A stretch of DNA of 64,000 nucleotides from Bog-532 sp963830385 (GTDB lineage Bacteria; Actinomycetota; Actinomycetes; Streptosporangiales; Streptosporangiaceae): assembly GCA_963830385.1 (NCBI GenBank), contig CAWHMD010000008.1, forward strand, positions 930,001 to 994,000, written 5' to 3'. Shown here one piece after another: positions 42,509 to 50,401 of this stretch (within the stretch, counting starts at the first letter, position 1; every line of letters begins with the position of its first letter). The notes beneath the pieces were generated by a model that had not been told where the DNA came from, ran no database searches, and was given only the letters and a program-made list of their open reading frames with translations. A program made the translations under genes and the position numbers.

Positions 42509-43977
42509 GACGTGAGGCGGCCGGGCCAGCGGGGGCGCTCTGCCATAGGCTCACTTTTTATTCTGGAATGGAAAAAGTCACGCACCCGGGCGGCCGCCTC
42601 GTGCGCGGTTCCGATACAGGCGGGGATGCCGATGCCGGCATAGGCCGCGCCGCACACCGCCAGCCCGGGCTGGGCCGCCACGGCCTCCTCGATCGTGGCC
42701 ACCCGGTCCAGGTGCCCGACCGCGTACTGGGGCAGGCCGCCGCCCCAGCGGGTGACCCGGGTGTCGATCGGCGGTCCCTGGGCGCCGGTCTCGTCGGCCA
42801 GTTCGGCGACGGCCAGCGCAACCAGTTCCGCGTCGTCGCGCTGGAGCAGGCCCTCCTCCCCGATCCGGCCGACCGAGCAGCGGATGATGTCGATCGGCCC
42901 GTCCGGGCGGTGCTGCTCGGCCAGGTGCGGCCACTTCAGCGTGGAGTACGTCACCGCCTTGACCGCCCGGCCTTCCACCGCGGGTACCAGGTAGCCGCTG
43001 CGCGGTTCTCCCTGCGCGGCCGGGAACCGGGACCGGGGGTAGGCCAGCGTGACGATGGCCATGCTGGCGTACTCGATCCCGGCCAGCGCGGCGACCGCCG
43101 CCGACGCCCCCGGCACGCCGCTCAGCAGCCGGGAAGCGGGGCGGGCGGGCAGCGCCAGCACCACCGCGTCGGCCTCGAGCTGCTCCGGGCCGGCGGCCGA
43201 GCCGACCGTCAGCCGCCACCCGGCCGGGGTGCGGGCCAGCGCGCGGACGGTGGCCCGGGTCCGGACCGTCGCCTTGGACGCCGCCGCGACCGCGGCCGGC
43301 AGCTCGCCCAGGCCGCCGGTCAGCGTGGTGAACACGGCCGGGCGGGCCGCGGATGGCGCGGGGATGAGGGACGCCGCCGCCTCGGCCAGCGACTGGTGCC
43401 TGGCCGCCGCCGACGCCAGCGGCCCCAGCGTGGCCTCGAACGAGAGCTCCTCCGAGCGGCCCGCGTAGACCCCGCCGAGCAGCGGGTCGACCAGCCGGTC
43501 GACCAGCTCCGGACCGAACCTGGCCGCCACGTACGCGGCCACCGGCACGTCACCCTCGCGCGGGGTGGCGGGCAGTTCGAGGTCCTGGCGGGCCCGGGCC
43601 AGGCCGCCGGCCGACAGCACGCCGCTGCTGGCCAGCCCGTCCAGGTCGGCGGGCACGCCCATGAACTGGCGGGGTGGCAGCGGGTGCAGGGCGCCCCGGC
43701 TCCAGATCCCGGACGCGGTGGTACCGGGCAGGACCAGCTGGTCACCCAGCCCGACCGCCGTGATCAGGTCGGTGCCTTCCGGCCGGCGCCGCAGCAGCGC
43801 CTCGGCACCCGCGTCCACCGGTACCCCGGCCACCTCGGAGGCGGTCAGCTTGCCGCCCAGCCGGGGCGACCCTTCGAGCACGGTGACGTCGGCTGGCTCG
43901 TCCCGCAGGAAGTACGCGGCCGCCAGTCCGGCGATGCCGCCCCCGACGATGACCACATGCGGCTTACTCACTTGCAC
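42505..43977 (-). CDS. hemY: Coproporphyrinogen/protoporphyrinogen III oxidase (HemY/CgoX)
   Basis: 490 residues. An N-terminal FAD motif VVIVGGGIAGLAAAYFLRDE (near 8-27) is followed by LGGKL and VDAGAEALLRRRP. The C-terminal block GLAVCGAAYAGIGIPACIGT completes the FAD site. It oxidises coproporphyrinogen III to coproporphyrin III, upstream of ferrochelatase and HemQ. It overlaps hemQ by 4 bp. The last 20 residues are polar and could extend past the usual end. Confidence 0.93.
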   Translation of the reverse strand: MQVSKPHVVIVGGGIAGLAAAYFLRDEPADVTVLEGSPRLGGKLTASEVAGVPVDAGAEALLRRRPEGTDLITAVGLGDQLVLPGTTASGIWSRGALHPLPPRQFMGVPADLDGLASSGVLSAGGLARARQDLELPATPREGDVPVAAYVAARFGPELVDRLVDPLLGGVYAGRSEELSFEATLGPLASAAARHQSLAEAAASLIPAPSAARPAVFTTLTGGLGELPAAVAAASKATVRTRATVRALARTPAGWRLTVGSAAGPEQLEADAVVLALPARPASRLLSGVPGASAAVAALAGIEYASMAIVTLAYPRSRFPAAQGEPRSGYLVPAVEGRAVKAVTYSTLKWPHLAEQHRPDGPIDIIRCSVGRIGEEGLLQRDDAELVALAVAELADETGAQGPPIDTRVTRWGGGLPQYAVGHLDRVATIEEAVAAQPGLAVCGAAYAGIGIPACIGTAHEAAARVRDFFHSRIKSEPMAERPRWPGRLTS

Positions 43978-44037
43978 AGCCTAGGCTCTGCGATTCCGGG
44001 GGGAGGACCCCCCGATCCCCCCGACTAAAGTAAGAAC

Positions 44038-44676
44038 ATGCGGGTCGACATCTGGAGCGACGTGGTGTGCCCCTGGTGCTACGTGGGCAAGGCACGTTTT
44101 GAGAAAGCGCTGGCCGGCTTCGACGGCCGCGACGACGTGGAAGTGGTCTACCACTCCTTCGAGCTGGACCCGTCCTGGCCGCAGGGCCAGAGCATGCCGA
44201 TCCTGAAGATGCTGGCCACCAAGTACCAGCTGTCCCCGGCCGACGCCGAGGCGGCCGAGGGCCGGGTGGCCGCGCTGGCCGAGGCGGAGGGCCTCGGCTT
44301 CCGCTCCGACCGCACCCTGGGCAACACGTTCGACCTGCACCGGGTGCTGCACCTGGCCCATGACCAGGGCTTCCAGCACCGCCTGCTGGACACCATCTAC
44401 CGGGCCTACTTCGGCGAGGCGGCCGACGTGTTCGATCCCGACGTGGTGGCCGAGCTGGGCCAGGATGCCGGCCTCGACCCCGAGGACGTGCACCAGGTGC
44501 TGGACTCCGACGACTACACCGCCGACGTCCGCGAAGACGAGGAACAGGCCCGCCAGCTCGGCATCAACGGCGTGCCGTTCTTCGTGCTCGACGGCCGCCT
44601 GGGAGTATCGGGCGCCCAGTCGGCCGAGGTCTTCGCCGAGGCGCTGCGCCGGGCCGCGGCCGACGCGAAGCAGTAG
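44038..44676 (+). CDS. DsbA/FrnE-family thiol-disulfide oxidoreductase
   Basis: 212 residues, no signal peptide. The active site is CPWC at residues 11-14 in IWSDVVCPWCYVGKARFEKA, and the cis-Pro loop is INGVPFFVLDGRLGVSGAQS. This is the FrnE/polyketide-isomerase-like cytoplasmic DsbA branch found widely in actinomycetes. It is divergent from hemY. Its 3' end overlaps the convergent thioesterase gene by 113 bp if that gene's long frame is real. Confidence 0.92.
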   Translation: MRVDIWSDVVCPWCYVGKARFEKALAGFDGRDDVEVVYHSFELDPSWPQGQSMPILKMLATKYQLSPADAEAAEGRVAALAEAEGLGFRSDRTLGNTFDLHRVLHLAHDQGFQHRLLDTIYRAYFGEAADVFDPDVVAELGQDAGLDPEDVHQVLDSDDYTADVREDEEQARQLGINGVPFFVLDGRLGVSGAQSAEVFAEALRRAAADAKQ

Positions 44677-45130
44677 CGAGCGCTAACACCGACATCCGGG
44701 TGACGGCCATCATCGTCGCCTGGATCAGGGCGATCACCGTCCGCTGGCCGTCCTCGCCGATCCCGTAGACCTCACCCCGGCACGTGGTGAGCGTCCGCCC
44801 GGCCCGGATCACCCGGCCTGCCGCCACGAAGCGCGGCTGAGCGGCCGGGGCCACCAGGTTCATCGTGAAATCGACGGTGAGCACGTCCCGGTCGGCCGGG
44901 AACAGCGTGTAGGCGCCGTACCCGCAGGCCGAGTCGGCGATCGTGGTGATCGCGCCGGCGTGCACGAACCCGTGCTGCTGGGTCAGGTCGGCCCGGTGGG
45001 CCAGCCCGAGCTCGCAGTACCCCGTCTCCAGTCGCTCGACCGTCACCCCGAGCGTGGTCAGCAGAGTCTGCCGCGCGATGCTGGCCCGGACCCGGGCCTC
45101 GGTCTCCGGCAGGAGGGCTTCCTGCGTCAA
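44564..45130 (-). CDS. PaaI-type hotdog thioesterase with an odd C-terminal extension
   Basis: 188 residues from a TTG that overlaps the hemE stop (TTGA). Residues 1-143 form a hotdog fold: HRADLTQQHGFVHAGAITTI contains the conserved His-Gly motif, and VDFTMNLVAPAAQP follows. Relatives hydrolyse acyl-CoA. The family normally ends near IQATMMAV. Here another 45 residues, very rich in Arg and Pro, read antisense through the dsbA end, suggesting a lost stop or a sequence error near 44680-44700. It is co-transcribed with hemE. Confidence 0.82.
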   Translation of the reverse strand: MTQEALLPETEARVRASIARQTLLTTLGVTVERLETGYCELGLAHRADLTQQHGFVHAGAITTIADSACGYGAYTLFPADRDVLTVDFTMNLVAPAAQPRFVAAGRVIRAGRTLTTCRGEVYGIGEDGQRTVIALIQATMMAVTRMSVLALATASRRPRPGAAPRRRPRPTGRPILPGGRRARRTARR

Positions 45131-46188
45131 CGGGCGGTTTCCTCGTGGATCAGGTCGGTCAGGCGGCCCAGCTGGCCGGGGTCGGTGTCGGGGAGGACAC
45201 CGTGGCCGAGGTTGAAGATATGACCTTCGGCCGCGCGGGCCTGGCTAAGGACGTCACGGGCGCGGGCGGCGACGACGTCCCAGGGGGCCAGCAGGACGGC
45301 GGGGTCGAGGTTGCCCTGGAGGGCGGTGCCCGCGGCGACGCGGGTGGCGGCTTCGTCGAGGGGGACCCGCCAGTCCACGCCGACCACGTCGGCGCCGGCG
45401 TCGCGCATGACGCCGAGAAGCTCACCGGTGCCGACCCCGAAGTGGATGCGGGGGACGTCGTAGGCGGCCAGCGCGGCGAAGATCTGGCTGGCGTGCGGGA
45501 GCACGAACTCGCGGTAGTCGGCGGGCGCGAGGGCGCCGACCCAGGAGTCGAACAGCTGGAGAGCGGCGGCGCCCGCGCTCGCCTGGATCTCCAGGAACGA
45601 GGTAGTGATGGCGGTGAGCCTGGCCATCAGCGCGTGCCACAGGGCCGGGTCGCCGTACATGAGGGCGCGGGTCTTGTCGTGGTGCCGGGACGGCCCGCCC
45701 TCGATCAGGTAGGAGGCCAGCGTGAACGGGGCGCCCGCGAAGCCGATCAGCGGGGTGGCGCCCAGCTCGCCGACCAGGGCGGTGACCGCCTCGGTGACGT
45801 AGGGCACGTCGGCCGGTTCGAGCGGGCGCAACTGCTCCAGGTCGGCGGCGCCGCAGACCGGGTCATCCAGCACCGGGCCGACCCCGGGCTTGATGTCGAT
45901 GCCGACGCCAATCGCCTTGAGCGGCACCACGATGTCGCTGAACAAGATGGCCGCGTCGACCGGGTAGCGGCGCACCGGCTGCAGGGTGATCTCGGTGATC
46001 AGGTCCGGCCGGGTGCACGACTCCAGCATCGGCACGCCCGCCCGGGCCTCCCGGTACTCCGGCAGCGAGCGGCCAGCCTGCCGCATGAACCAGACCGGGG
46101 TGTACGGCACCCGTTCCCGGCGGCAGGCGCGCAGGAACGGTGAATCCTTGGCGAGCACACCTCGGATCGTCTCACACCGGCAGGTCAC
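45127..46188 (-). CDS. hemE: Uroporphyrinogen decarboxylase
   Basis: 353 residues. Signatures are VWFMRQAGRSLPEYREARAG (substrate Arg and Asp positions) and GFAGAPFTLASYLIEGG, with the late LGHGVLPDTDPGQL. It makes coproporphyrinogen III, the branch point feeding the HemY/HemQ route nearby. The start is uncertain: GTG at 46188 or GTG at 46158 (MLAKDSPFLRACR), neither with a strong ribosome site. It overlaps the thioesterase by 4 bp. Confidence 0.94.
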   Translation of the reverse strand: MTCRCETIRGVLAKDSPFLRACRRERVPYTPVWFMRQAGRSLPEYREARAGVPMLESCTRPDLITEITLQPVRRYPVDAAILFSDIVVPLKAIGVGIDIKPGVGPVLDDPVCGAADLEQLRPLEPADVPYVTEAVTALVGELGATPLIGFAGAPFTLASYLIEGGPSRHHDKTRALMYGDPALWHALMARLTAITTSFLEIQASAGAAALQLFDSWVGALAPADYREFVLPHASQIFAALAAYDVPRIHFGVGTGELLGVMRDAGADVVGVDWRVPLDEAATRVAAGTALQGNLDPAVLLAPWDVVAARARDVLSQARAAEGHIFNLGHGVLPDTDPGQLGRLTDLIHEETAR

Positions 46189-46297
46189 GGCGGCAGCGGA
46201 TGACGGACACGCCGCGCAGCCTCCCGCGCAATGTCGTACGCCCGTGCCACTATCGATTTCAGCCCCACCACGTCGCGCTGAAGGAGGTCACAGGCAT

Positions 46298-46510
46298 ATG
46301 AGCCAGATGCCCTGGTACTGTCCCGGATGCGCTGCCGAGCAGCTGTTCGAGCAGTTTCACGAAGCGTCCGGGAACTGCCCGGACTCCCCGGACGGGCACT
46401 GCCCCGAATGGGCCTGCTGTGAATGCGGCACCGCGCTGATCGTGGGTTTCCTGCCGCAGGAGGAGCCGTACAGGACGGCTGCACCGCGTAACCCCGGCCA
46501 GGCGGCATGA
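46298..46510 (+). CDS. Small Cys-rich zinc-ribbon-like protein
   Basis: 70 residues with a clear AAGGAGG at 46281-46287. Two Cys pairs are visible near the ends, YCPGC and CCECG, plus others in between (NCPDSPDGHCPEWACCECG), which fits one or two zinc-ribbon modules. It has no other domain. It is divergent from hemE. It may be a metal-binding or regulatory small protein; no family is recognised. Confidence 0.7.
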   Translation: MSQMPWYCPGCAAEQLFEQFHEASGNCPDSPDGHCPEWACCECGTALIVGFLPQEEPYRTAAPRNPGQAA

Positions 46511-46565
46511 CGCTCCGGCCCGAAACCCGCACGAGAATACAGCGGGCGCGGCATACGCTCTGTAT

Positions 46566-47309
46566 ATGAGATCGGCCGACGGGCCCGTGCGGCCGCGCCC
46601 GGCGCCCGGCGAGGGACCCGGTGGCGGCGAGCAGGGCGAGGACCAGGCGACGGCGGTGTTCGCCTCGGTGCTGGCCGCCTTCCAGGCCGGGCTGGAGGAC
46701 CAGGGCTTCCTGCGGGCCGAGTTCTCCTTCGAGGACGTGCCCGCGCCCAAGAAGCTGGCCCCGTACGCGGCGGCGACCTCCGCCACCGTGGAGCGGGACG
46801 GCGCCGACATCGCCTGGGGCCGGCTGGTGCTGCTCTTCGATCCGGTCGGCCACGAGGGCTGGCCGGGCTGCTACCGGCTGATCAGCTACCTGCGGGCCGA
46901 GGTGGACCAGGAGATCGCCGCCGACCCGATGCTGTGCCAGGTCGGCTGGGACTGGCTGATCGAGGCGCTGGAGGCCCGCACACCCGGCTACGGCACGCCA
47001 AGCGGTACCGTGACCCGGGTGACCACGGAAGGTTTCGGCGGTAAACAGAGCGAGCCGCCGGTGTATGGCTTCGAACAGCGCGCCTCCTGGTCGCCGACCG
47101 TGCCCGCGGGCCCGTCCGGCGGCCCGGGTGCGTACGGGGTGCGGGGGGCCGGGCCGGCCGACGACCCGGCCACGCTGGATATCGCCGCACACGTGACCGC
47201 CTGGTGCGACTCGCTGGCGGCCGCGGCCGGCCTGCCGCCGCTGGCGCCGGGCACCCACACGCTGCCCGCGCCCCGTACGGCGGAACCACGGCCGCGGCGG
47301 CGCCGGTGA
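46566..47309 (+). CDS. DUF3000 family protein
   Basis: 247 residues. The core VFASVLAAFQAGLEDQGFLR, PAPKKLAPYAAATSATV and GRLVLLFDPVGHEGWPGCYR matches the actinobacterial DUF3000 family, and genome position next to RNase D is typical. Function is unknown. There is no ribosome site before the ATG. A -10-like TACGCT at 46554-46559 would put the transcript start on the ATG, so translation may be leaderless. It overlaps the RNase D gene by 4 bp (GTGA). Confidence 0.88.
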   Translation: MRSADGPVRPRPAPGEGPGGGEQGEDQATAVFASVLAAFQAGLEDQGFLRAEFSFEDVPAPKKLAPYAAATSATVERDGADIAWGRLVLLFDPVGHEGWPGCYRLISYLRAEVDQEIAADPMLCQVGWDWLIEALEARTPGYGTPSGTVTRVTTEGFGGKQSEPPVYGFEQRASWSPTVPAGPSGGPGAYGVRGAGPADDPATLDIAAHVTAWCDSLAAAAGLPPLAPGTHTLPAPRTAEPRPRRRR

Positions 47310-48583
47310 CCGCTGAGCATCAGGCCGCCCCCGACCACGACGAGCCCGCACCGGACCGCCTGGTCGTGCCGTTGCTCGAGCCCCGCGACGGCCTGCCGCC
47401 GGTGGTGGAGAGCGACGAGGCGCTGCAGCGGGCGACCGCGGCGCTGGCCAGCGGGACCGGGCCGGTCGCGGTCGACGCCGAGCGGGCGTCCGGCTACCGC
47501 TATGGCCATCGCGCCTATCTGGTGCAGCTGCGCCGGGCGGGCGCGGGCACGTTCCTGATCGACCCGATCTTGTGTCCGGACCTGTCCGGCATCGACGCGG
47601 CCCTGGCCGGTACCGAGGCCGTGCTGCACGCCGCGTCCCAGGACCTGCCCTGCCTGACCGAGATCGGGTACCGGCCGCGGATCCTGTTCGACACCGAGCT
47701 GGCCGGGCGGCTGCTCGGCTTCCCCCGGGTGGCGCTGGGCACCCTGGTCGAGACCGTGCTCGGGCTGCACCTGGAGAAGGGCCACTCGGCGGCCGACTGG
47801 TCCACTCGGCCGCTGCCGGTCGACTGGCTGCGCTACGCCGCACTGGACGTCGAGGTGCTGGTCGAGCTGCGGGACGCGCTGGCCGAGATGCTGGCCGCCC
47901 AGGGCAAGCTGGACTGGGCGATGCAGGAGTTCGCGGCGGTGCTGTCGGCCGCCCCGCCCGCGCCCCGGCCGGACCCGTGGCGGCGCACGTCCGGCATCCA
48001 CCGGGTCCGCAGCCGCCGCAGCCTGGCCGTGGTCCGGGCGCTGTGGGAGCAGCGGGACAAGATCGCCCAGGACCTCAACCTGTCGCCCGGGCGGGTGCTG
48101 CCCGACGCGGCGATCGTGGAGGCGGCCCGGTCGCTGCCCACCAGCACCAGCACGCTGACCCGGATCTCCGGTTTCACCGGGCGGGTAGCGCGCCGGCACC
48201 TGCCGGAGTGGCTGGGGGCCATCCGGTCGGCCCGCGGCCTGCCCGAGAGTGCGCTGCCCGACACCGGCGGGGCCGCGGTGGCCAGCGGGCCGCCCCCGAC
48301 CCACCGCTGGGCCGAGCGCGACCCGGCCGCCGCCGCCCGGCTGGCGGCGGTGCGGGCCACCATCGCCGAGCTGGCCGAGCGCTACACGATGCCGACCGAG
48401 AACCTGCTGCCCCCGGACGCGGTCCGCCGGATCAGCTGGGAGCCGCCCGACCCGCCCGACCCGCTGGCGATCGAGGCCGCGCTGAGCGGTTTCGGCGCCC
48501 GGCGCTGGCAGGTCGAGCTGACCGCGGGGCCCATAGCAAACGCTGTCGAGGGCGTGGTCAGCACCCAGCCCGACAGGCCATGA
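47306..48583 (+). CDS. rnd: Ribonuclease D-like 3'-5' exonuclease with HRDC domain
   Basis: 425 residues from the GTG overlapping DUF3000. The DEDD exonuclease part has PVAVDAERASGYRYGHRAYL (DxE), then HAASQDLPCLTE and the Asp of DTELAGRLLGFP, ending at DWLRYAALDVEVLVELRDAL. The HRDC domain lies near 235-310 (RRSLAVVRALWEQRDKIAQD). It trims structured RNAs. It overlaps the DedA gene by 4 bp, so DUF3000, RNase D and DedA form one coupled operon. Confidence 0.93.
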   Translation: MTAEHQAAPDHDEPAPDRLVVPLLEPRDGLPPVVESDEALQRATAALASGTGPVAVDAERASGYRYGHRAYLVQLRRAGAGTFLIDPILCPDLSGIDAALAGTEAVLHAASQDLPCLTEIGYRPRILFDTELAGRLLGFPRVALGTLVETVLGLHLEKGHSAADWSTRPLPVDWLRYAALDVEVLVELRDALAEMLAAQGKLDWAMQEFAAVLSAAPPAPRPDPWRRTSGIHRVRSRRSLAVVRALWEQRDKIAQDLNLSPGRVLPDAAIVEAARSLPTSTSTLTRISGFTGRVARRHLPEWLGAIRSARGLPESALPDTGGAAVASGPPPTHRWAERDPAAAARLAAVRATIAELAERYTMPTENLLPPDAVRRISWEPPDPPDPLAIEAALSGFGARRWQVELTAGPIANAVEGVVSTQPDRP

Positions 48584-49458
48584 GCACCCCCGCGCTGCCG
48601 GGGATCTTCGGCACGCTCGCGCCGATCCTCAACAACTACGGCTACTTCGCGGTCGGCGGCCTGGTCCTGGTGGAGGACTTCGGCATCCCGGTGCCGGGCG
48701 AGACCATCCTGATCGCCGCCTCGCTGTACGCGGGCGCGGGGCGGCTGAACGTGGTCGCGGTCGGCGTCATCGCCTGGATCTGCGCCGTGCTGGGCGACAA
48801 CATCGGCTTCCTGATCGGGCACTTCGGCGGCCGCCGGCTGGCCCTGAAGTACGGCAAATACATCTTCCTGACCAGCGCCCGGCTGGACAAGGCGGAGGAG
48901 TTCTTCGATCACCACGGCGGCAAGATCATCGTGGCCGCCCGCTTCATCGAGGGACTGCGCCAGGCCAACGGCATCGTGGCCGGCATCACCGGCATGCACT
49001 GGAAGCGGTTCATCCCGTTCAACGCGCTCGGGGCGGCGCTGTGGGTCGGCCTGTGGGTGAGCGTCGGCTACCTGGCCGGCAGTCACATCACCACGATCTA
49101 CGAGCAGATCACCCGGTACTCGCTGTACGTGCTGATCGCGCTGGCGGTCGCGGTCGCCGCGTTCGCCGGCTGGCGGGTGCGCGAGCACCTGCGCAAGCGG
49201 CGGGCCCGGGCCGAGGCCCAGGCGGCCGAAGCGGATGCGGCCGGAGCTGGTGCGGATGAGGCCGAAGTAGCGGATGAGGCCGAAGTGACCGGCGGGACTG
49301 AGGTGACCGGCGGGACTGAGGTGACCGGCGAAACTGAGGTGAGGGGCGGGACCGAGGTGACCGGCGGGACCGAGGTGACGGGCGGGACCGAGGTGACGGG
49401 CGGGAGCCGGGACCGGGCTCAGCCCGATACGCGGGCCAGTAACCCGGACAAGTCGTAG
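48580..49458 (+). CDS. DedA-family membrane protein with repeat tail
   Basis: 292 residues. DedA/SNARE-associated core: LVLVEDFGIPVPGETILIAA, then GDNIGFLIGHFGGR, and VAARFIEGLRQANGIVAGIT with the conserved Arg-Phe motif. DedA proteins act as lipid (undecaprenyl phosphate) flippases or influence membrane physiology. After the last span the protein has a basic segment, then a glutamate/threonine repeat tail (see repeat). Its stop overlaps the convergent Nudix/phosphatase gene by 40 bp. Confidence 0.9.
   Translation: MSTPALPGIFGTLAPILNNYGYFAVGGLVLVEDFGIPVPGETILIAASLYAGAGRLNVVAVGVIAWICAVLGDNIGFLIGHFGGRRLALKYGKYIFLTSARLDKAEEFFDHHGGKIIVAARFIEGLRQANGIVAGITGMHWKRFIPFNALGAALWVGLWVSVGYLAGSHITTIYEQITRYSLYVLIALAVAVAAFAGWRVREHLRKRRARAEAQAAEADAAGAGADEAEVADEAEVTGGTEVTGGTEVTGETEVRGGTEVTGGTEVTGGTEVTGGSRDRAQPDTRASNPDKS
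49264..49407 (+). repeat. 18-bp in-frame tandem repeat (EVTGGT), eight units
   Basis: Units EVADEA, EVTGGT, EVTGGT, EVTGET, EVRGGT, EVTGGT, EVTGGT and EVTGGS follow each other at an exact 18-bp spacing. They encode a flexible cytoplasmic tail on DedA, so copy number is probably variable between strains. Confidence 0.9.
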
Positions 49459-50401
49459 CGCTCGATCCCGCCCAGCGACGTCTCGGCCGCCTGCAGGACC
49501 CAGAAGCTGCTCTTGCGCAGCGACACGTCCTCCGGCGGCGGCGCGTTCAGCTGGTGGCAGGCGACCGCCATGATGTCGGGGATGTTCTCCCCGTGCGCGC
49601 AGATGACGGTGGGCACGCCGTCCACGAGCAGCCTCCGCACGGCGCCCACCACCTCCGGATGCGGGACGTTTTCATCCGCGGAAACGGAAGCGGGGGGGCG
49701 GGGCAGCATGAGCGCGGGCTCAGCCACCACCGGCGCGCCGGCGTGGGCCGCGTAGGGCTCGACGGTGGCCAGGCAGCGGGCGGCCGGTGAGCTGACCACG
49801 CGGACCGGGCCGAAGCAGCTCAGCAGCCGGACCAGGATCCGGGCCTCGGCCTGGCCCTTGAAGTCCAGCGGGCGGAGCAGGTCGTCGCCGGTCCAGTCCC
49901 TTTTGCGGCCAGCCGACGCGTGCCGCAGCACCAGGAACGGGACGGTCCGGTGCGGCCAGCGGGCGAAGTCGTTCAGCACGGCGACGTCGCTGGCGTAGGA
50001 CAGCTGCTCCCAGGCCCGCGCCAGCGGGAACCAGCGCACCTCGTCGACCTCGTCGTTGGGGGCGAAGGCGGCGGGCTCACGGGGCCGGCGGGCTCCGCCG
50101 CGGCCCAGAACTCCACGCGTTTGGGATGCCCGCTGACCTGGTAGCGGACGGTTTTCAGGCGGCGGCCGAGCAGCAGCCGGACCGAGGCCTCCTCCGCCAC
50201 TTCGCGGACCGCCGTCTCCGCCAGCTCCTCCCCCGGCTCACGTTTTCCCTTGGCCAGCGACCAGTCCGCCCGGCGCGGACGGTGGACGAGCAGGATCTCC
50301 GGGCCGTCCGGCCCGCGCCGCCACGGCACCACGCCCGCGGCCTCGATCTCCCCGACCACCGACGGCGCCTGGGCGCCAGGATCACCGTGCTGGTCAGCCA
50401 T
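49419..50401 (-). pseudogene. Nudix hydrolase - phosphohistidine phosphatase fusion (MutT1-like), frameshifted
   Basis: The first frame (from 50401) has Nudix residues LAKGKREPGEELAETAVREV and AEEASV. The second (to 49419) has the SixA-type phosphatase: LVLRHASAGRKRDWTGDDLL with the RHxxAG motif, and CAHGENIPDIMAV. They are one MutT1-like protein: near 50081-50084 the plus strand reads GGGG where one more G would restore AGPREPAAFAPNDEVDE. MutT1 enzymes hydrolyse 8-oxo-GTP and related nucleotides. The gene overlaps ppk by 8 bp. Confidence 0.85.
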
